38,815 nt of DNA from an uncultured Bacteroidales bacterium. GTDB taxonomy: Bacteria; Bacteroidota; Bacteroidia; Bacteroidales; UBA932. Position numbers and translations under genes: made by a program. Positions 22,773 to 31,993 of the stretch are shown here, in pieces; positions within the stretch are counted from its first letter, which is position 1; each line of letters opens with the position of its first letter. The notes beneath the pieces were generated by a model. The model worked only from the letters and a program-made list of their open reading frames with translations. It was not told the origin of the DNA and did no database searches. The stretch covers positions 1 through 38,815 of the forward strand of contig UQWT01000016.1 in NCBI GenBank assembly GCA_900544815.1, read 5' to 3'.

Positions 22773-23219
22773 TTAAAATAACAATGGTTCTCTGTTATCT
22801 AATTCAGACATTTTTCTTTCAAAATCTACAAAAAGAGGAAAATACACATTAACTATCTCCTCATAAATTTCTTCAGCCTTTTCATCATCATAATTATGCG
22901 ATGTATTGTTTTTGTCAGTTATGGAATCCATCCAATGTTTATCACTTATCAGCCCCATTTCAAAAGCCTTCCTAAAGGCGTCTCGAGAACCTTTCACATC
23001 TGTATACCCTTGATATATAGCATAATCTCTCATAACATCCCATGCAAGTTCATGAGTATATTCAAAACGTTGAATCAGCCCCTCCTTTAACAGTTCATCC
23101 ACATCACAACCCCAATCCAACTTATCAGCTACAATCTCAACAGCCTTGCTCAATTTTTGCAAAGCCCTTTTGTAATTGTTAAACCTCTAAATCCACCTTA
23201 TATCCTCTTTTTCTTCCAT
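22773..23219 (-). pseudogene. HEPN/HI0074-family partner of the MNT protein, interrupted near the start
   Basis: The complete frame begins at ATG 23219 and reads MEEKEDIRWI, a TAG stop (23189-23187, codon 11), then RFNNYKRALQKLSKAVEIVADKL and onward to DNREPLLF. HI0074-type proteins normally start with a segment like RWIQRFxNYxxAL, so the amber codon stands where Gln (CAG) is expected. Downstream the frame is intact (129 residues from a possible TTG at 23162). The helical body includes FEYTHELAWDVMRDY and the HNYDDEKAEEIYEEI end. Reinitiation at TTG could still give a protein lacking its first helix segment. It is followed immediately by the broken MNT gene. Confidence 0.75.
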
Positions 23220-23242
23220 TGTCCGCAATGATGTTCCGCAAA

Positions 23243-23273
23243 TTTACATAAAAACGGCAAAAAGATATATTTG
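23243..23273 (+). promoter_or_regulatory. Promoter of the SDR gene
   Basis: TTTA, 19 bases, then TATATTTG (23266-23273) gives 3 of 4 at -33 and a full -7 match. A perfect copy of the dispersed word (23285-23295) falls in the short leader before the ATG at 23311. Confidence 0.5.
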
Positions 23274-23310
23274 TTTTAACTTTGCTTCCCGACAAATAAT
23301 ACAAGAGGTT

Positions 23311-24063
23311 ATGACAAGAGATTCGGCAAATGGGGCTAAACGCGCAGTTGTAATGGGTGCAACATCCGGCATAGGGATGGAGGTTGCACTCCTATTGGCA
23401 AAAAAGGGGTGGAAGGTTGGCATTGCAGGGAGACGGGAGGAACGTCTGAACCATATAATGGACTCTACAGATGGAATTGTATGCTGCAAACAGATAGACA
23501 TTACCAAAGAGAATGCACCTCTGCTGCTAAATGAATTGATTGAAGAGCTTGGCGGAATGGATCTCTATTTCCACAGCTCGGGAATAGGTTGGCAAAATGT
23601 GGCATTAGATATTGAAAAGGAGATGAAAACGGTTGAAACAAACGGTGTTGGCTTTACAAGAATGGTAACGGCTGCGTTCTACCATTTTGCCGAAAATGGT
23701 GGCGGACAGATTGCCGGAATAACCTCCATTGCCCGCACTGCAGGGCTTGGCGCCGCCCCCTCATACTCGGCAACCAAACGATTCCAAAGTCACTATTTGG
23801 AGTGCCTTTCACAACTTTCAAGGATGCGCAAGCTAAACATACACATCACAGAGATTCGCCCCGGCTTTGTTGCAACAGATTTGTTGTCGGGAAGCAGATA
23901 TCCTTTACAATTAAAGGCCTCAAATGTGGCCAAAAGCATTGTAAAAGCGGTTCTAAAGAGAAAAGAGATAGCAACCATAGATTGGCGCTACCGCATTTTG
24001 GTATTCTTCTGGAGGATGATTCCTCGCTGCGTATGGGTGAGGCTGATAAGGATTCATTCATAG
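23311..24063 (+). CDS. Short-chain dehydrogenase/reductase
   Basis: A 250-residue classical SDR with a Rossmann fold. The cofactor loop GATSGIG is at about 17-23, basic residues follow the second strand (AGRREERL), suggesting NADP preference, the helix-4 position is HSSGIG, and the catalytic Ser is in TSIARTAG. The YSATK motif (about 153-157) supplies Tyr and Lys, and RPGFVATDLLSG follows. The substrate is unknown. The C-terminal stretch RYRILVFFWRMIPRCVWVRLI is hydrophobic and may touch the membrane. It is monocistronic. A perfect copy of the dispersed word (23884-23894) is read here as LSGS. Confidence 0.82.
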   Translation: MTRDSANGAKRAVVMGATSGIGMEVALLLAKKGWKVGIAGRREERLNHIMDSTDGIVCCKQIDITKENAPLLLNELIEELGGMDLYFHSSGIGWQNVALDIEKEMKTVETNGVGFTRMVTAAFYHFAENGGGQIAGITSIARTAGLGAAPSYSATKRFQSHYLECLSQLSRMRKLNIHITEIRPGFVATDLLSGSRYPLQLKASNVAKSIVKAVLKRKEIATIDWRYRILVFFWRMIPRCVWVRLIRIHS

Positions 24064-24070
24064 TCTGATT

Positions 24071-24107
24071 GTTGGCTTTGGCGTTGGCGTTGGTGTTGGC
24101 TTTAAAT
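24071..24107. repeat. Intergenic hexamer tract upstream of susC
   Basis: GTTGGCTTTGGCGTTGGCGTT followed by GGTGTTGGCTTT, four to five degenerate 6-bp units between the SDR stop and the -33 box of the SusC promoter. Confidence 0.55.
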
Positions 24108-24110
24108 AAT

Positions 24111-24141
24111 TTTGAATGGTTGTTTTCATTTCTTATATTTG
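24111..24141 (+). promoter_or_regulatory. Promoter of the SusC/SusD/peptidase operon
   Basis: TTTG (24111-24114), 19 bases, TATATTTG (24134-24141): a perfect Bacteroidetes consensus promoter. The leader to the ATG at 24215 is about 65 bases. Confidence 0.75.
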
Positions 24142-24214
24142 TTGTGCGTTCACTTGGTCTCATTTCAGAGAGATATGAGTAACCTAATTGATTAACAACT
24201 AATTTTTTAACCAA

Positions 24215-27200
24215 ATGAAAAACATCAGACTTATTTTGACGAGTCTTTTGCTTGTACTATTCTCGTGCAACCTTATGGCACAGAATATTCGGGTAAAAGG
24301 TACAGTTTCCGATGGAAGCACTAAGGAACCCCTGCCATTTGTCACCATTCAGTTGAAAGGGACAACACAGGGTGCAAACTCAGATGACAATGGATTCTAC
24401 ACCATGGATGTACCATCCAATGCCACTCTGATCTTCAGCTTTGTTGGCTATAAACCTGTGGAGATAGCTGTTAACGGAAAGAGCGTAATAAATGTGGCAA
24501 TGGAGCCGGAGGCCGAGATGCTGGAGGACTTGATAGTCGTAGCATACGGTACTGCCAAGAAAAGCTCGTTCACAGGTTCTTCGAGCCTTGTAAAATCAGA
24601 CAAATTAGATTCAAAACCAATTACAACAGTAACAAATGCGCTTGTTGGTGCAGCATCCGGCGTTCAGGTAAGTACATCTAATGGACAACCAGGTTCATCG
24701 CCGTCTGTATACATTAGAGGATTAGGTTCTATAAGCGCATCAAACACACCGCTTATTGTATTGGACGGTATGCCTTACGACAACTCTATAAGCAGTATTA
24801 ACCCTAATGACATTGAGAGCCTTACTGTTCTTAAGGATGCGGCATCTTCTGCATTATACGGTTCGAGAGCTGCAAACGGCGTGCTTATGATTACAACAAA
24901 GAAAGGCAATAAAGAGAGATTAAGAGTTAATGTTAAGTTTAATCAAGGATTTACAGCCAAACAGAGCAACGATTATAAAACCGTAGGTCTTAATGACTAC
25001 GTTACTTTATATTGGGAGAATTTGAGAAACCAGTATGTAAGAGATGGTAAAAGTTATGAGGCTGCAGGGCAGGAGGCTGCTTTGAACCTTTTTGACAATC
25101 TTACATATAATCCGTTCAATGTACCCAACAACCAAGTATTGGACAGTAATGGAGGGATTAATCCAAATGCGAAATCCAAATGGGCAGATGATACAGATTG
25201 GTACGATGCTATTCAGAGAGTAGGAAAGCGTACAGATGCTGCAATATCCATTAGCGGTGGTACAGAGAAAAGTGATTACTTTGCATCTATAGGTTACACC
25301 AAAGAGCAGGGCTATATTATAGGTTCGGACTTCAAACGTTATACTGCAAGAGCCAACGTTAACTCGCAAATAACCAAATTCCTTAAGGTTGGCACCAATT
25401 TGTCTGCAAATATGAGCTCAAGCAACGGAAACCAGAACGAATCGTCGGGAAACAATATAAATCCTTTTAGATTTGTCCATTACATTGGCCCTATCTACCC
25501 TATCCACCTTCATAACCCTGAAACAGGCGAATATCTGTACGACGAAAACGGGGAGAAAATCTACGATTTTGGTACCGGCTACAGTGTTGGTGGCATTTCT
25601 GTTCCTTTAAGAGATTATATATCGGGAAATAACCCGGCCAAGGAGTTGCAGGAAAGATATGACGGTTACAAACGCAATACCATAAACGGCAAAGTGTATG
25701 CAGAGGTATCTTTCTTAAAAGATTTTAAATTTACATTTAACGGAGGTGTTGGAACAAATGCCTATCTTGCTTCGTCTGCAACTATTGTTTATCCAGAGAA
25801 GGGAAATACTGGAAATGCAACAAAAAGCAATTCATTTACAACAACGTGGACATTTAACGAGTTGCTTACCTACAATAAAGATATAGGAAAACACCATGTT
25901 GATGTTCTTATTGGTCATGAGAGCTACGATTACAAATACAATTATCTGTCGGCATCAATGAAAGACCAAAAGTTTGATAATAATTATGAGCTCGGCAACT
26001 ACACAAACATAAACAGCATGCCAAGTTCATATACCAGTTCATACGCAACAGAGGGTTATCTTTCTCGTTTGAACTACGACTACGACAGCAAATATTTTGT
26101 ATCTGCTTCATTCAGAAGGGATGGCTCGTCTCGTTTCTACAAAGATTCAAGATGGGGTAATTTCTGGTCTGTTGGAGGTGGCTGGAGAATAGACAGGGAA
26201 AACTTTATGAAAAGTGTAAAATTCATTGATATGCTTAAGCTAAGGTTTTCATACGGTGAGGTTGGAAATGACGATGTTGGAGGCTACTATCCATGGAGAG
26301 CTACATACAAGAACTCGCAGAATGCAGAGGAGGCAGGATATATCCAGAGTTCATTGGGTAATAGAGATCTTAAATGGGAGGTTTCAAGAAATGTAGATGT
26401 TGCATTGGAATTTAGTTTCATTAACAGGATAAAGGGTAGTGTTGAGTTCTTTAACAGACAGTCTGACAATCTGTTGTTCTCAATTCCACTATCACCGTCT
26501 GCAGGTATCACAGAACAGGATATGAATACTGGTACAATGTATAACAGAGGTATTGAATTTGAGATTACAGGAAATATATTTGCAAAGAAGGATTTCACTT
26601 GGGATGTTAGCTTTAATGCAACACATTTGGAGAACAAGATTACCAAACTACCGGTAGAACCGTTCAAGAGCGGTGTACACAAAGTTGAGGAGGGGCATTC
26701 AAGGTATGAGTTCTGGTTACGCCAATGGAAGGGAGTTGATCCCGCAACAGGTAGTAGCCTATATGTTCCCGAGGACGAATTTCTTACAACTTCAAAAAAT
26801 TTAGTTGAGATAGACGGCAACAAATATACTACAAATATAGAGGAGGCTAAATACGCATATTCGGGCAAGAGTATGCCAAAACTCACCGGTGGTATAACCA
26901 CCAATTTAGCATACAAAGGTTTTACACTATCGCTTAACTTCTACTATCAGTTAGGTGGAAAGATGTATGACGTTGTATACTCCAACCTAATGTCACCTGG
27001 TACAGGTTCTTTGTCGTACTCCACTTTGCATGTTGATATGTTAAAACGTTGGCAGAAACCTGGTGATGTTACCAATGTTCCAAGAGTCTCAAATGGTAGC
27101 GATTCAAAGGATCTTTATGCCGGTTCCACCAGATGGCTTGTTTCATCTAACATGTTGGAACTTACAACCATAAACTTTGGTTACAAATTTCCTAAAAAGT

Positions 27201-27379
27201 GGATAACAAAGCTTGGTGTAACAGATTTGAGACTTTATTGTTCGGCAGAAAATATGTTTCAATTGACCAAGAGAAAAGGTATATATCCTCGCAGAAAAGT
27301 ATTCTCGGGATACAGCAGCAACGGAGATGTTTACCTCCCATCGAGAGTATTTACTTTTGGCATTAACGTATCATTTTAA
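24215..27379 (+). CDS. SusC/RagA-family TonB-dependent outer-membrane transporter
   Basis: A 1054-residue TonB-dependent transporter. It has a signal peptide ending MAQ (about residue 23), a carboxypeptidase-regulatory-like beta domain (about 25-100, VKGTVSDGSTKEPLPFVTIQLKG), a TonB box region DLIVVAYGTAKKSSFTG (about 107-122), and a plug domain with the SusC hallmark SSALYGSRAANGVLMITTKKG (about 210-230). A 22-strand barrel ends with FTFGINVSF. It moves large substrates across the outer membrane with TonB/ExbBD energy, under a SusD lid. It is followed by susD after 23 bases and then an M14 peptidase, which points to peptides rather than glycans. No dedicated sigma/anti-sigma or hybrid regulator is adjacent. 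Confidence 0.92.
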   Translation: MKNIRLILTSLLLVLFSCNLMAQNIRVKGTVSDGSTKEPLPFVTIQLKGTTQGANSDDNGFYTMDVPSNATLIFSFVGYKPVEIAVNGKSVINVAMEPEAEMLEDLIVVAYGTAKKSSFTGSSSLVKSDKLDSKPITTVTNALVGAASGVQVSTSNGQPGSSPSVYIRGLGSISASNTPLIVLDGMPYDNSISSINPNDIESLTVLKDAASSALYGSRAANGVLMITTKKGNKERLRVNVKFNQGFTAKQSNDYKTVGLNDYVTLYWENLRNQYVRDGKSYEAAGQEAALNLFDNLTYNPFNVPNNQVLDSNGGINPNAKSKWADDTDWYDAIQRVGKRTDAAISISGGTEKSDYFASIGYTKEQGYIIGSDFKRYTARANVNSQITKFLKVGTNLSANMSSSNGNQNESSGNNINPFRFVHYIGPIYPIHLHNPETGEYLYDENGEKIYDFGTGYSVGGISVPLRDYISGNNPAKELQERYDGYKRNTINGKVYAEVSFLKDFKFTFNGGVGTNAYLASSATIVYPEKGNTGNATKSNSFTTTWTFNELLTYNKDIGKHHVDVLIGHESYDYKYNYLSASMKDQKFDNNYELGNYTNINSMPSSYTSSYATEGYLSRLNYDYDSKYFVSASFRRDGSSRFYKDSRWGNFWSVGGGWRIDRENFMKSVKFIDMLKLRFSYGEVGNDDVGGYYPWRATYKNSQNAEEAGYIQSSLGNRDLKWEVSRNVDVALEFSFINRIKGSVEFFNRQSDNLLFSIPLSPSAGITEQDMNTGTMYNRGIEFEITGNIFAKKDFTWDVSFNATHLENKITKLPVEPFKSGVHKVEEGHSRYEFWLRQWKGVDPATGSSLYVPEDEFLTTSKNLVEIDGNKYTTNIEEAKYAYSGKSMPKLTGGITTNLAYKGFTLSLNFYYQLGGKMYDVVYSNLMSPGTGSLSYSTLHVDMLKRWQKPGDVTNVPRVSNGSDSKDLYAGSTRWLVSSNMLELTTINFGYKFPKKWITKLGVTDLRLYCSAENMFQLTKRKGIYPRRKVFSGYSSNGDVYLPSRVFTFGINVSF

Positions 27380-27402
27380 TTAACAAACAGATATAAAACA
27401 TT

Positions 27403-29004
27403 ATGAATAAAATAATAATATCTTCATTATTAGCCATTCTCTCTGTATGCCTTTGCTCATGTGACAAAGATTTTATGGAGAAGAAATCTACGCAGAATGT
27501 AGACCAGTCCCAGATGTTTGAGACAACAGATGGCGGTATGATGGCCATAAACGGTATACATAAACTTATGTACACCCCGTCTCTTTCAAGCTCGTATGCA
27601 CAGGGCGGCTACCAGACCTTTATGATATGGATGGATATGATGGGCGAAGATTTGGTATACACACGTGCCAACGCACAATTCCAATCTCAGGCCAAGTGGA
27701 CATTGCACCGCAATGCCACATCCAGCCATCTCTCATACCATTATAATCTTTTCTATCAATTTATCTCAAATGCAAATATGATTCTTCAAAACATAGACGC
27801 TGCAAAAGGTACACAGGAGGAGAGAGATTACATTAAAGGACAGGCATACGCCTACAGGGCATTTGCTTATTACAATCTGGTGCAATGTTGGGGCGGCAGA
27901 TACAAAGCAGAGGGGAACAATAACCAACTTGGCGTTATCGTAAGGACAGAGCCTACCACAGAGAATCTTCCAAGATCTACAGTGGAACAGGTTTATGAGT
28001 TGATTAACAGCGATCTTGATAACGCTATAGAGCTACTGTCTCATGTAGCCACAATTGCAAAAACCAACAAGTCTCACATTGATGTACATGTTGCAAGAGG
28101 CCTTAAAGCCCGTGTGCTTCTAACACAAGGGAAATGGTTGGAAGCAGCAAATATGGCAGCACTTGTAGTAGAAAAATCCGGTGCAAAATTGCAGGATGAC
28201 ACATATACAACTTTCAATAACAGGATGAGTGACCAGTCCAACACAGAGTGGCTGTGGGGCAAGAAAGGTTTGGAGGAGCAGGCCGGCACACTAAAAGACT
28301 TCCATAGCTTTATGTCAAATAAGAATGTGAGTTATAACAAGAACACTCCTCGTGCCATTTACAATTTGCTTTACAACAGAATATCAAGTACAGATGTAAG
28401 AAAGACTTTATGGTTTCCTCGTGCTCAGGATCCTAAGACAAAACCTGCGCCAATAGTTCCAACAGGTGGTTATATAAGGAACTATATGGCAAACAAATTC
28501 TTGTTGGCTAACGAAAATGCTAAATGCGGGGATGTTCCATGGATGCGACTTCCGGAGATGATGCTTATCATGGCAGAAGGATATGCACGTGCAGGTAAGT
28601 ACTCAGAAGCCGCTAATGCGCTTTATCCATTGGCTCATCATAGAGACCCGGAGTATAAATTATCTACAAAAACAGGTGATGAATTGATAGATGAAGTAAT
28701 GTTCCAAAGGAGGATTGAACTTTGGGGAGAGGGATTCAGGTTCTTGGATCTTAAGAGACTTGATATGCCATTAGACAGAGGTCCAAAACCTCGCACAGAG
28801 CTTGGTTACAGCGATGCTCCATGGAACAGCAATAAAAAGATGCCTACAAATGTAGACCCTGAAGCCTCAAACTACAATATGTACGACGGCCACCCTATGG
28901 GTGAGGAGAACAGGTACAGAGAGGCCGGCATTAAAGAGTGGCAGTGGCTATTTCCTCAAAAGGAGATAGATGTAAACAGCCTATGTGAACAGAATCCTAT
29001 TTAA
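27403..29004 (+). CDS. SusD/RagB-family surface lipoprotein
   Basis: A 533-residue lipoprotein. The signal ends in lipobox LCSC (Cys20), followed by DKDFMEKK, an acidic stretch of the kind that marks surface export in Bacteroidota. The body has the tetratricopeptide-like SusD core (for example RDYIKGQAYAYRAFAYYNLVQ, about 145-165) and the C-terminal family motif EVMFQRRIELWGEGFRFLDLKR (about 427-448). It caps the SusC barrel encoded 23 bases upstream and binds the incoming substrate. The next gene starts 8 bases later, so all three form one operon. Confidence 0.92.
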   Translation: MNKIIISSLLAILSVCLCSCDKDFMEKKSTQNVDQSQMFETTDGGMMAINGIHKLMYTPSLSSSYAQGGYQTFMIWMDMMGEDLVYTRANAQFQSQAKWTLHRNATSSHLSYHYNLFYQFISNANMILQNIDAAKGTQEERDYIKGQAYAYRAFAYYNLVQCWGGRYKAEGNNNQLGVIVRTEPTTENLPRSTVEQVYELINSDLDNAIELLSHVATIAKTNKSHIDVHVARGLKARVLLTQGKWLEAANMAALVVEKSGAKLQDDTYTTFNNRMSDQSNTEWLWGKKGLEEQAGTLKDFHSFMSNKNVSYNKNTPRAIYNLLYNRISSTDVRKTLWFPRAQDPKTKPAPIVPTGGYIRNYMANKFLLANENAKCGDVPWMRLPEMMLIMAEGYARAGKYSEAANALYPLAHHRDPEYKLSTKTGDELIDEVMFQRRIELWGEGFRFLDLKRLDMPLDRGPKPRTELGYSDAPWNSNKKMPTNVDPEASNYNMYDGHPMGEENRYREAGIKEWQWLFPQKEIDVNSLCEQNPI

Positions 29005-29012
29005 TATGTTTT

Positions 29013-31592
29013 ATGAACAAGATATTATCATTTACACTTCTATTGCTGCTATGTGCGGTAACAGAGGTTTGGGCTCAACCACAACAGGAGGAGTATAAAT
29101 ATGGTCTGGACTATTTTATGCCAAACAGCAAATACTCATTCAATAAAGATATATCTACCCCAAAAGATGTGTTAGGTTTTCAACTTGGGCAGCAACATGT
29201 AGATTGGGGGCAGGTGCTACAGTATATGTATACTCTTGCAAAGGAGAGCAAAAGAGTCTCTGTAAAGGAGATGGGGCGTACATATCAGCACAGGCCGTTC
29301 ATAGAGGTAGTGATTACTTCAGAAGAGAACCAAAGGAACATTGACAAGATTAAAGAGGAGCATCTTAAATTAAGTGATCCAAGCGAATCCGGTTCTCTCT
29401 CTTTGGAGGAGATGCCTGTTGTTGTAAATCTTATATACAGTATTCACGGCAACGAACCATCCGGCGTTAACGCATCCTTGGCTACAGCCTACTTCTTTGC
29501 TGCGGTACAGGGCGAAGAGATGGAGAAACTTTTAGAGAATACCGTTATTGTTATGACACCGGGAGCAAATCCGGACGGCATAAACCGTTTTGCATCATGG
29601 GTAAACAGCTCAAGAAGCCTTACGGATGTTTACGACCTCAACTCCCGCGAGTTTCAAGAGCCGTGGCCATCTAGCAGAACCAATCATTATTGGGCAGACT
29701 GCAACAGAGACTGGCTTATGCTCCAACATCCCGAAGGTGTTAACGGTGTGGAAACCTACTTTGACTGGCTGCCTAATGTTGTAGCAGACCTTCATGAACA
29801 AGGCTCTGCACGCCCATATTATTTCAGTCCCGGTCATCCAAAGCGTACTCACCAATTGACTACTCAATTGAACCAGGATTTTACTACAGAGATCTCATCT
29901 TATTGTGCTGCAGAATTAGATAAAATTGGAACAGGATACTATTCAAAAGAGGGATACGATGACTATTACTACGGAAAGGGGGCGGCATACGGAGACATTC
30001 ACGGTTCAATCTGTCTGCTGTACGAACAGGGTACATCAAGAGGACATCTTAGGATGACTGCTAATGGTATCCGCCCTTTTGCCTGGACAATCCGTAATCA
30101 GGCAATGGGTTCTTACGCTACCGTATTAGCTGCATATCAGATGAAAGAGCGTTTAAACAGGTATCAGAGAGATTATTTTGTAAATGCTCTCAATGAAGCT
30201 AAAAGCGAAAACATAAAAGGTTATGTTTTTGATACTCGCGGTTCCAAATCTCTTGCATTTCATTTTTTGGATAATATGTCACACCACAGGATAGAGGTAT
30301 ACAAACTTGCAAAAGATCTCTCAGTACAGGGGAAACAGTTCAAAAAAGATGATGCATATATCATTCCGGTTGAGCAGAAATACAGCAAAATGATAAAGGC
30401 CGTAATGGAGGATAACCTCACATTCATAGACAGCACTTTCTACGACATCTCGGCATGGACATTCACCCATGCGTTCAACCTCAACTATGCTCCTGTAAAA
30501 AGTACTGCAGGGCTTGTCGGGAAGCGTATAGACAATAATACGTTCCATAGAGGGGAGGTTATTGGCGGCAAGAGCAACTATGGATATCTGTTTGACAATG
30601 TTGAATTTTATTCACACAAGGTCATTTATGAGCTTCAAAAGAGAGGATTGTATGTATCTGTTAGCGGAAGGCCTTTTATTTTCCATTCCGGAGATATAAA
30701 AAGGGAGATGGGTTATGGAACCGCCTTGGTAATGGCTCAGAACCAACCGCTTTCATCTGAGGAGATATACAAACTATTGGTTGACCTTGCTGCAGAGACA
30801 GGTGTTGATATTTACGCTGCATCAACAGGATTGATGGAGGATGTAGATTTGGGAAGTCCGGCATACCTGCCAATAAAACAGCCTAAAGTTGCAATACTTG
30901 TAGGACGGTCTATGGGTGTCCCTGACTCCGGAGAAGCCTGGTATCTGTTAGACAAACGTTTCCAGATGCAACCTGTATTAATTGAAAGCAAAGAGATAAC
31001 TTCAAAGAAGTTACAGCCATACAACACCATTATTCTTGCAAATGGTATTCCAGATATTGGCAAAACGGGCAATGCCGCACTTAAAGAGTGGATAGAGAAC
31101 GGAGGAACTCTTATTGCTACAGGCAAGGCTTATGAGTGGGTTGCAGATATGGGAATTATGCAGTTAAAGAAAAAGAGCACCGCAATAAAGGCAGACTCAA
31201 CCAAATATCTTGTGTATGCAGATAAAAAGGAGGCATCTGCCGGCAACACTATAGCAGGTGTTATACTTAACTGTACATTAGACAAGACTCACCCTCTTGG
31301 ATGGGGACTAAATCAGGATGAGATAGCTGTGTTAAAGAAAGGGAACATAATTCTAAACAAGGATAAGGATCCATACGTATCACCTTTGCACTACAGCTCA
31401 AAACCTGTTTTGTCTGGATTCTTATCTGTAAAAAATGAAATGCTTTTAAAGGATACTCCGGCAGTTTTTGCAAAGCCTTACAAATCTGGCAAAGTGATAG
31501 TTTTTGTTGACAATATGAACTTCCGTTCCTACTGGTTTGGCACGAGCAAGATCTTTTTGAATGCCATATTCTTTAGCAGTTGCATTAAATAG
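29013..31592 (+). CDS. Secreted M14-family zinc metallocarboxypeptidase
   Basis: An 859-residue exported peptidase. It has a signal peptide ending VWAQ (about residue 22) and an M14 catalytic domain to about residue 390. Zinc ligands are His145 and Glu148 in IHGNEPSG and His261 in VADLHEQG. The substrate-binding NPDGINR is at 186-192 and the probable general base is Glu338 in LLYEQGTSRG. The C-terminal half (about 400-859) is an extra region with a flavodoxin- or glutamine-amidotransferase-like segment (VAILVGRSMGVPDSGEAWYLLD). It lies 8 bases after susD, so it probably trims peptides for the SusCD pump, outside or in the periplasm. The dispersed word lies at 30514-30524, read as LVGK. Confidence 0.85.
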   Translation: MNKILSFTLLLLLCAVTEVWAQPQQEEYKYGLDYFMPNSKYSFNKDISTPKDVLGFQLGQQHVDWGQVLQYMYTLAKESKRVSVKEMGRTYQHRPFIEVVITSEENQRNIDKIKEEHLKLSDPSESGSLSLEEMPVVVNLIYSIHGNEPSGVNASLATAYFFAAVQGEEMEKLLENTVIVMTPGANPDGINRFASWVNSSRSLTDVYDLNSREFQEPWPSSRTNHYWADCNRDWLMLQHPEGVNGVETYFDWLPNVVADLHEQGSARPYYFSPGHPKRTHQLTTQLNQDFTTEISSYCAAELDKIGTGYYSKEGYDDYYYGKGAAYGDIHGSICLLYEQGTSRGHLRMTANGIRPFAWTIRNQAMGSYATVLAAYQMKERLNRYQRDYFVNALNEAKSENIKGYVFDTRGSKSLAFHFLDNMSHHRIEVYKLAKDLSVQGKQFKKDDAYIIPVEQKYSKMIKAVMEDNLTFIDSTFYDISAWTFTHAFNLNYAPVKSTAGLVGKRIDNNTFHRGEVIGGKSNYGYLFDNVEFYSHKVIYELQKRGLYVSVSGRPFIFHSGDIKREMGYGTALVMAQNQPLSSEEIYKLLVDLAAETGVDIYAASTGLMEDVDLGSPAYLPIKQPKVAILVGRSMGVPDSGEAWYLLDKRFQMQPVLIESKEITSKKLQPYNTIILANGIPDIGKTGNAALKEWIENGGTLIATGKAYEWVADMGIMQLKKKSTAIKADSTKYLVYADKKEASAGNTIAGVILNCTLDKTHPLGWGLNQDEIAVLKKGNIILNKDKDPYVSPLHYSSKPVLSGFLSVKNEMLLKDTPAVFAKPYKSGKVIVFVDNMNFRSYWFGTSKIFLNAIFFSSCIK

Positions 31593-31651
31593 AGTCTAAA
31601 AGACCGGCAAACAGTGTTTTAAACATCTTTATCGCCCTCATATTAAACATT

Positions 31652-31690
31652 ATGCCCTCTGCGATTTTTTATCCTGAGGGCATTTTTATA
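31652..31690 (+). terminator. Rho-independent terminator of the SusCD operon
   Basis: ATGCCCTC (31652-31659) pairs with GAGGGCAT (31676-31683), followed by TTTTATAG. The rest of 31593-31993 holds a copy of the dispersed word inside a small hairpin (31697-31713), a 12-bp palindrome TAGAATATTCTA (31729-31740), the etf -7 box and a hexamer tract. Confidence 0.75.
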
Positions 31691-31874
31691 GTTTTACACT
31701 TCCCGACAAAGTGTCAAACTCCCGGTGGTAGAATATTCTAATAACAAACTTATACCTGTTTTATTATATTCTATCAAAGCTGAAAGTATAATCGCAGGTA
31801 CGATACTTATTGCTTATATGAGAGACAACTTACCTTTTGACTACGCCGTTATTTTCATTTTAATAATTTTGTAA

Positions 31875-31882
31875 TAAATTTG
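31875..31882 (+). promoter_or_regulatory. -7 box of the etf operon
   Basis: TAAATTTG matches TAnnTTTG, 112 bases before the ATG at 31994. The -33 region is T-rich without a clear TTG. If correct, the hexamer tract at 31897-31965 lies in the mRNA leader. Confidence 0.4.
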
Positions 31883-31896
31883 CGCGTTGGTAGCTA

Positions 31897-31965
31897 TTAT
31901 GGCTTTAGCATTGGCTTTGGCGTTGGCTTAAATTATGGCTTTTGCTTTGGCGTTGGCATTGGCTT
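31897..31965. repeat. Hexamer tract in the etf operon leader
   Basis: Two runs of GGCTTT/GGCATT/GGCGTT units (GGCTTTAGCATTGGCTTTGG and GGCTTTTGCTTTGGCGTTGG) separated by CTTAAATTAT. Same unit type as in the other tracts of the window. Confidence 0.6.
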
Positions 31966-31993
31966 AATTTAACTATAAACTTAATACACGGGT

